A DNA stretch of 64,000 nt, taken from NCBI RefSeq assembly GCF_024713975.1, contig NC_091099.1, forward strand, positions 1,570,001-1,634,000, written 5' to 3'. Below are positions 60,778 to 64,000 of the stretch, in pieces. Origin of the DNA: Paralichthys olivaceus. Its lineage: Eukaryota; Chordata; Actinopteri; Pleuronectiformes; Paralichthyidae. How positions within the stretch are numbered: the first letter of the stretch is position 1; each line of letters opens with the position of its first letter. The notes below the pieces were generated by a model. The model was not told the origin of the DNA. It did not search any database and saw nothing but the letters and a program-made list of their open reading frames with translations. Made by a program: the position numbers and the translations under genes.

Positions 60778-62760
60778 TCAGCAGGACACCTCCATGGTGT
60801 GGGTGACTGTGCCGACCCCCTCGGTGCTGTCGGAGTGGGTGCAGGCCCGAGAGCGGGACCCGTCCATGGAGCCGGCGCTGGTCAGGGAGGCCGTCCTGGA
60901 GCGAGCCAGGCGGGTCATGCTGGCGGAGGGCACTGGGGTTGGGGGGGGGGAAACATGGGGAATGGAGGGAACAGAGAACAAAGAAGAGTTCAGCATCACA
61001 TCTTGTAAAAAAAGAAAAGAGAAGTGAGATCAGTTGATGTCGGGGGGGATATGGGGGAGTTCATGCTAATGTCAAGAAGTAAAGAATATCTGGTTCTGCT
61101 GGTGAGACGCTGCCTCGCTCAGCTCGTCTGGTTCAACACAGTGTCAGCGACATGCTGGAGAAATTCAGGCCTCAGTTAGTTGTGTAGCAAACTCCTCAAT
61201 ATAATATTATTGTTATTGAATCGTATTAAATTACACATTAATATTAGTCAAGTCATGAAAGGCATTATGGGTGAAGGGGCCTTGAGTTATTTCACAGTTT
61301 AGAATAAACTCTGAAGCTCGATTATCCAAACTGTTAAGATTATATCTTTAAAAAAAAAAGTATAATTTATTAAATTCATCCAGTAGAAATGTACCAACAT
61401 TATATGTTAAATATAACTGGACCACATTTTAATGATAAATTTAACATAAGTGACGTAGCTGCATCTAAGAGTTTATCTAGTTAACGTAGCTTGATTTACT
61501 GTTTGGCCACATGGGGGCAGCACCGCGAACCTACCAGAATTTAGTCCAATTTCCTCTCAGTTAGCAACAAGCTAGTTGTGTTCAAACAATTTGAATAAGT
61601 TTACATTTTCTTAAAGGAACTACATTTAGAGTTCTTTCTTCTAAAGCGTCAACAACTGTTCATTTTCATACGTCAATCATTTTAAAGTCTGAAGGCTCCG
61701 AGCTAGCTGAAGGCCATGCAAAGAGCAGTACTGGAGATGTGATGGTAAAGGAACGGGGGGGGAGGGGGAGTAAAAACTGTTTATTTTTCCATTAGAGGAA
61801 AAATTGTTTTTGATAAAACAAAGATGGGCAAAAGTAAAGATTCCATAACAGCCCCAATAAAAGTGTATTAATAGCAACAAAACAAAAAAAAAATCAACAT
61901 AAATTTCAAGATGCCAGTATCATCGAACAGGGCAGCAATAAGAGGTCAGAGGTGAAGGGGGAGGAGGAAGTACCTGGCCCTCCACTCAACCTCCGATCCT
62001 TCACATAAGCAACTGAGAGAACAGGGCAAGGGAGACAGAGCAAGATTAACACAACTCATATCCCATCACACAGAACAACTGCAGCTTCCACTGGAACAGA
62101 TTTTTATACGGAATTCATTTAAGATCATCGACGCACAAACATACAAGCACAGACTCGTTTCCACCACAGAAACTAGGAACCTCTGCAGGAACTGTGTTCA
62201 TATACACAAAGGTCGCAAAATGAAGCAAAATCTTTTTACCCCCTTAAAAATCTGAGGACGTCAGATTAGTCGATAACTCAAGTTCTCGTTGTGGCTCAGC
62301 TGCTGAATCTCTGCATTTCAGATGTTTTGAATAATCTCATCTATTTCCCATGAACAGCACGATCGAAGTCTCCTCACTATTGTGGATGTGGCGCTACATT
62401 TATAAATAGATTTTCCCTTTAATTCTCTAAACTGTGCCGTGTTTATCCGACTGAATCTTCTAAATAAAAATAATAGTCGAAACATCCATAAAGTTTTTAC
62501 CATCGTCTGCAGAATTGAGTATAAAATCACTGAATATCACTTTCTCGTAGTGTGCACACAATTCTCAGTAGGCATTGTTGTTCTATAGTGTTCTGCACTA
62601 CCGCCCCCTGGTGGAAGTGAGTGAAACAGCACGTAGCCATACGTCAGTGGTCAAACTGTCTCCTCACCCCTGGTTTTTAGATCGTGTTGGAAATGCAGGC
62701 GAACCACAGTCTGCAGGGACATTTTAAAAGTTCCAGCTACTTCTGGTGGAAACCTGACGT

Positions 62761-62839
<79 letters not shown>

Positions 62840-63082
62840 AGACAGTTTGTAGATACTCACTGTAGCCCATTCCCTGCAGGAAATACTTGAAGGCTTCAGT
62901 CAGTTTTCCAGGCTGGAAAACAACAAGTCACAGTTTTTATTTCACTGATTTTAGAGCTCGGATGATGCATTCACGGTCTGCCTGGATTGTTGGTTTGAAT
63001 TGATTCTACGACAGCCTGTTGATGATGCCGTTTGTTGCTGTTTTACCTGAGTGAGCTGGGGGAGTCCTCCAGAATCAGCCAT
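60778..63082 (-). CDS. ndrg4: NDRG family member 4, C-terminal exons (partial)
   Basis: NDRG proteins have an alpha/beta-hydrolase fold lacking hydrolase activity; NDRG4 acts in neurons and heart. Exons in the window (minus): 63047-63082 ([12 protein letters not shown]), 62861-62912 ([17 protein letters not shown]), optional 61974-62012, and 60778-60932. The last exon encodes [19 protein letters not shown] and ends in HTMEVSC followed by TGA, which is the NDRG4 tail rather than those of NDRG1, 2 or 3. Phases join with or without the cassette. The Ser/Thr-rich tail has Arg-x-x-Ser/Thr sites for AGC kinases, as in the family. The upstream exons encoding the hydrolase fold lie beyond the right edge; 63083-64000 is intron. 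Confidence 0.93.
61974..62012 (-). CDS. ndrg4: ndrg4 39-nt cassette exon
   Basis: Flanked by CTCTCAG and GTACTT on the gene strand. Using the phase left by the previous exon it encodes [13 protein letters not shown] and then joins VPSASMTRL in the last exon. Mammalian NDRG4 isoforms carry an equivalent optional segment at this point. Skipping it restores MPSASMTRL in frame. Confidence 0.9.
62765..62839 (-). repeat. (GA)n tract just after an ndrg4 donor
   Basis: On the gene strand a long GA run with two interruptions starts about 22 bases after the donor at 62861, inside the intron before the cassette exon. Confidence 0.95.
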
Positions 63083-64000
63083 CTGCCACGACAGGAGAGA
63101 ACAACCGTCAACAGTTACTGAAGAATTTACACCCTTTCTTTGTTGACCTCTGTTTTACTGGAAACACTTCTGAAATTGTTCTAACAAACAGAACTCGCTC
63201 ATTTAAATGATATTTTACAAGTCGGCTGTAAAATAATGATAATTGAAGTAAACAATCCATACTATGACTATTATTGATTATGATTATAATTTATTGATTA
63301 TGTGTTTTATGAGTTTTATTGTTTGTGAATAACTTGAGTCAAACTATTTGCTTTAGTAGATAAACTGTGTTTTATTGTTCTTCTCCATTTGAATTGAGGC
63401 TTTTTACTTTCAACTACCTACTCGTGGAGCCTCAGCGTTGCCATAGAGACGAAATCCTCTACCAAGGCCACATTTTATTAAAAGTGCACTTGAAATAATT
63501 TTGCGTGCACACGAGAGACCATTTGTTTCCGTGTTGTGATAAATATGAGATTGGATCGATTGGATCTTGTGCCCACACGTCAATCAACTAATTAGTTTAT
63601 TGATTTATTATGCAAAGACAAATTATCATCTTGTTTACGGGCTAATTTTCAAAACCCATCCTTAAAAGTGAAACAAATTCCGTCTCTTCAGTTAATTAAA
63701 TTGTGCCTTTTGTGCAAAGTTGCAATTCAGGGTGTTTAACAGCCCAGATAAAATAGAACAATAGAATAAAATGCAATAATATAGTAAAATAATGAGTAAT
63801 GAAATAAATAATAATTAGGCAGATTGGAAACTGTTTAAATTGCCTGATGTAATAAATTGATAGATCCTTTTTGTCTGTGGTTAATCACTTTCTGGTGATT
63901 TAGATTTAAGAAGACAAAAAATGTAAATGTTCCTTTATGAGTCAAGAGACGTCTCATACTTCTGAAGCTTTAAATAAATGACTTTGTGTTTTTCATGTGA
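63083..64000 (-). other. ndrg4: ndrg4 intron, no exon seen
   Basis: AT-rich sequence without a recognisable NDRG exon. The next upstream exon should encode the segment ending near TTTFLK and must lie to the right of the window. Confidence 0.6.

Noticed and set aside
61515..61540. REST/NRSF (RE1) site in an ndrg4 intron
   Set aside because: GCAGCACCGCG matches only the left half-site; the right half lacks the GGACAG core.

Overview
The window is nuclear DNA from a ray-finned fish, most likely a percomorph teleost. It has vertebrate genes split by short GT-AG introns, very dense (CA)n/(GT)n microsatellites and several dispersed repeat families I recognise from teleost genomes. No prokaryotic, phage or CRISPR-like content was seen. 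All gene models were read by hand from splice sites, reading frame and remembered vertebrate family sequences; no alignment was run.

Layout: 1-5.2 kb is repeat-rich intergenic DNA with five CA/GT and CT arrays. At 5.2-8.2 kb on the minus strand is a complete dnaaf4 (dyx1c1) gene of 9 coding exons (407 aa), with a ciliary X-box motif just upstream of its ATG. 8.2-14.3 kb is a CpG-richer divergent promoter area followed by retroelement and repeat relics. At 14.4-23.5 kb and 25.1-33.5 kb on the plus strand are two tandem aminopeptidase N (anpep/CD13) genes, each with an intact reading frame (966 and 942 aa) and all catalytic residues. At 36.1-44.9 kb on the minus strand is a complete sv2b-type synaptic vesicle glycoprotein 2 gene of 14 exons (689 aa). 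45-57.5 kb is intergenic DNA with minisatellites, G-rich tracts and a nested transposon composite. At 57.5-63.1 kb on the minus strand is the 3' end of ndrg4 (last constitutive exons, a 39-nt cassette exon and a long 3' UTR); the rest of that gene lies beyond the right edge.

The genes do not form one pathway. dnaaf4 serves cytoplasmic pre-assembly of ciliary dynein arms, the anpep pair trims peptides at the cell surface, and sv2b and ndrg4 are mainly neuronal. The anpep-sv2b neighbourhood matches human 15q26, where ANPEP and SV2B lie about a megabase apart. No new multi-gene system is visible. The most interesting observations are the unequal intron content of the anpep twins, a probable GC-AG intron, (TG)n tracts replacing the polypyrimidine tract at two sv2b acceptors, the dnaaf4 X-box, and an unidentified CxxC-containing candidate first exon opposite dnaaf4.
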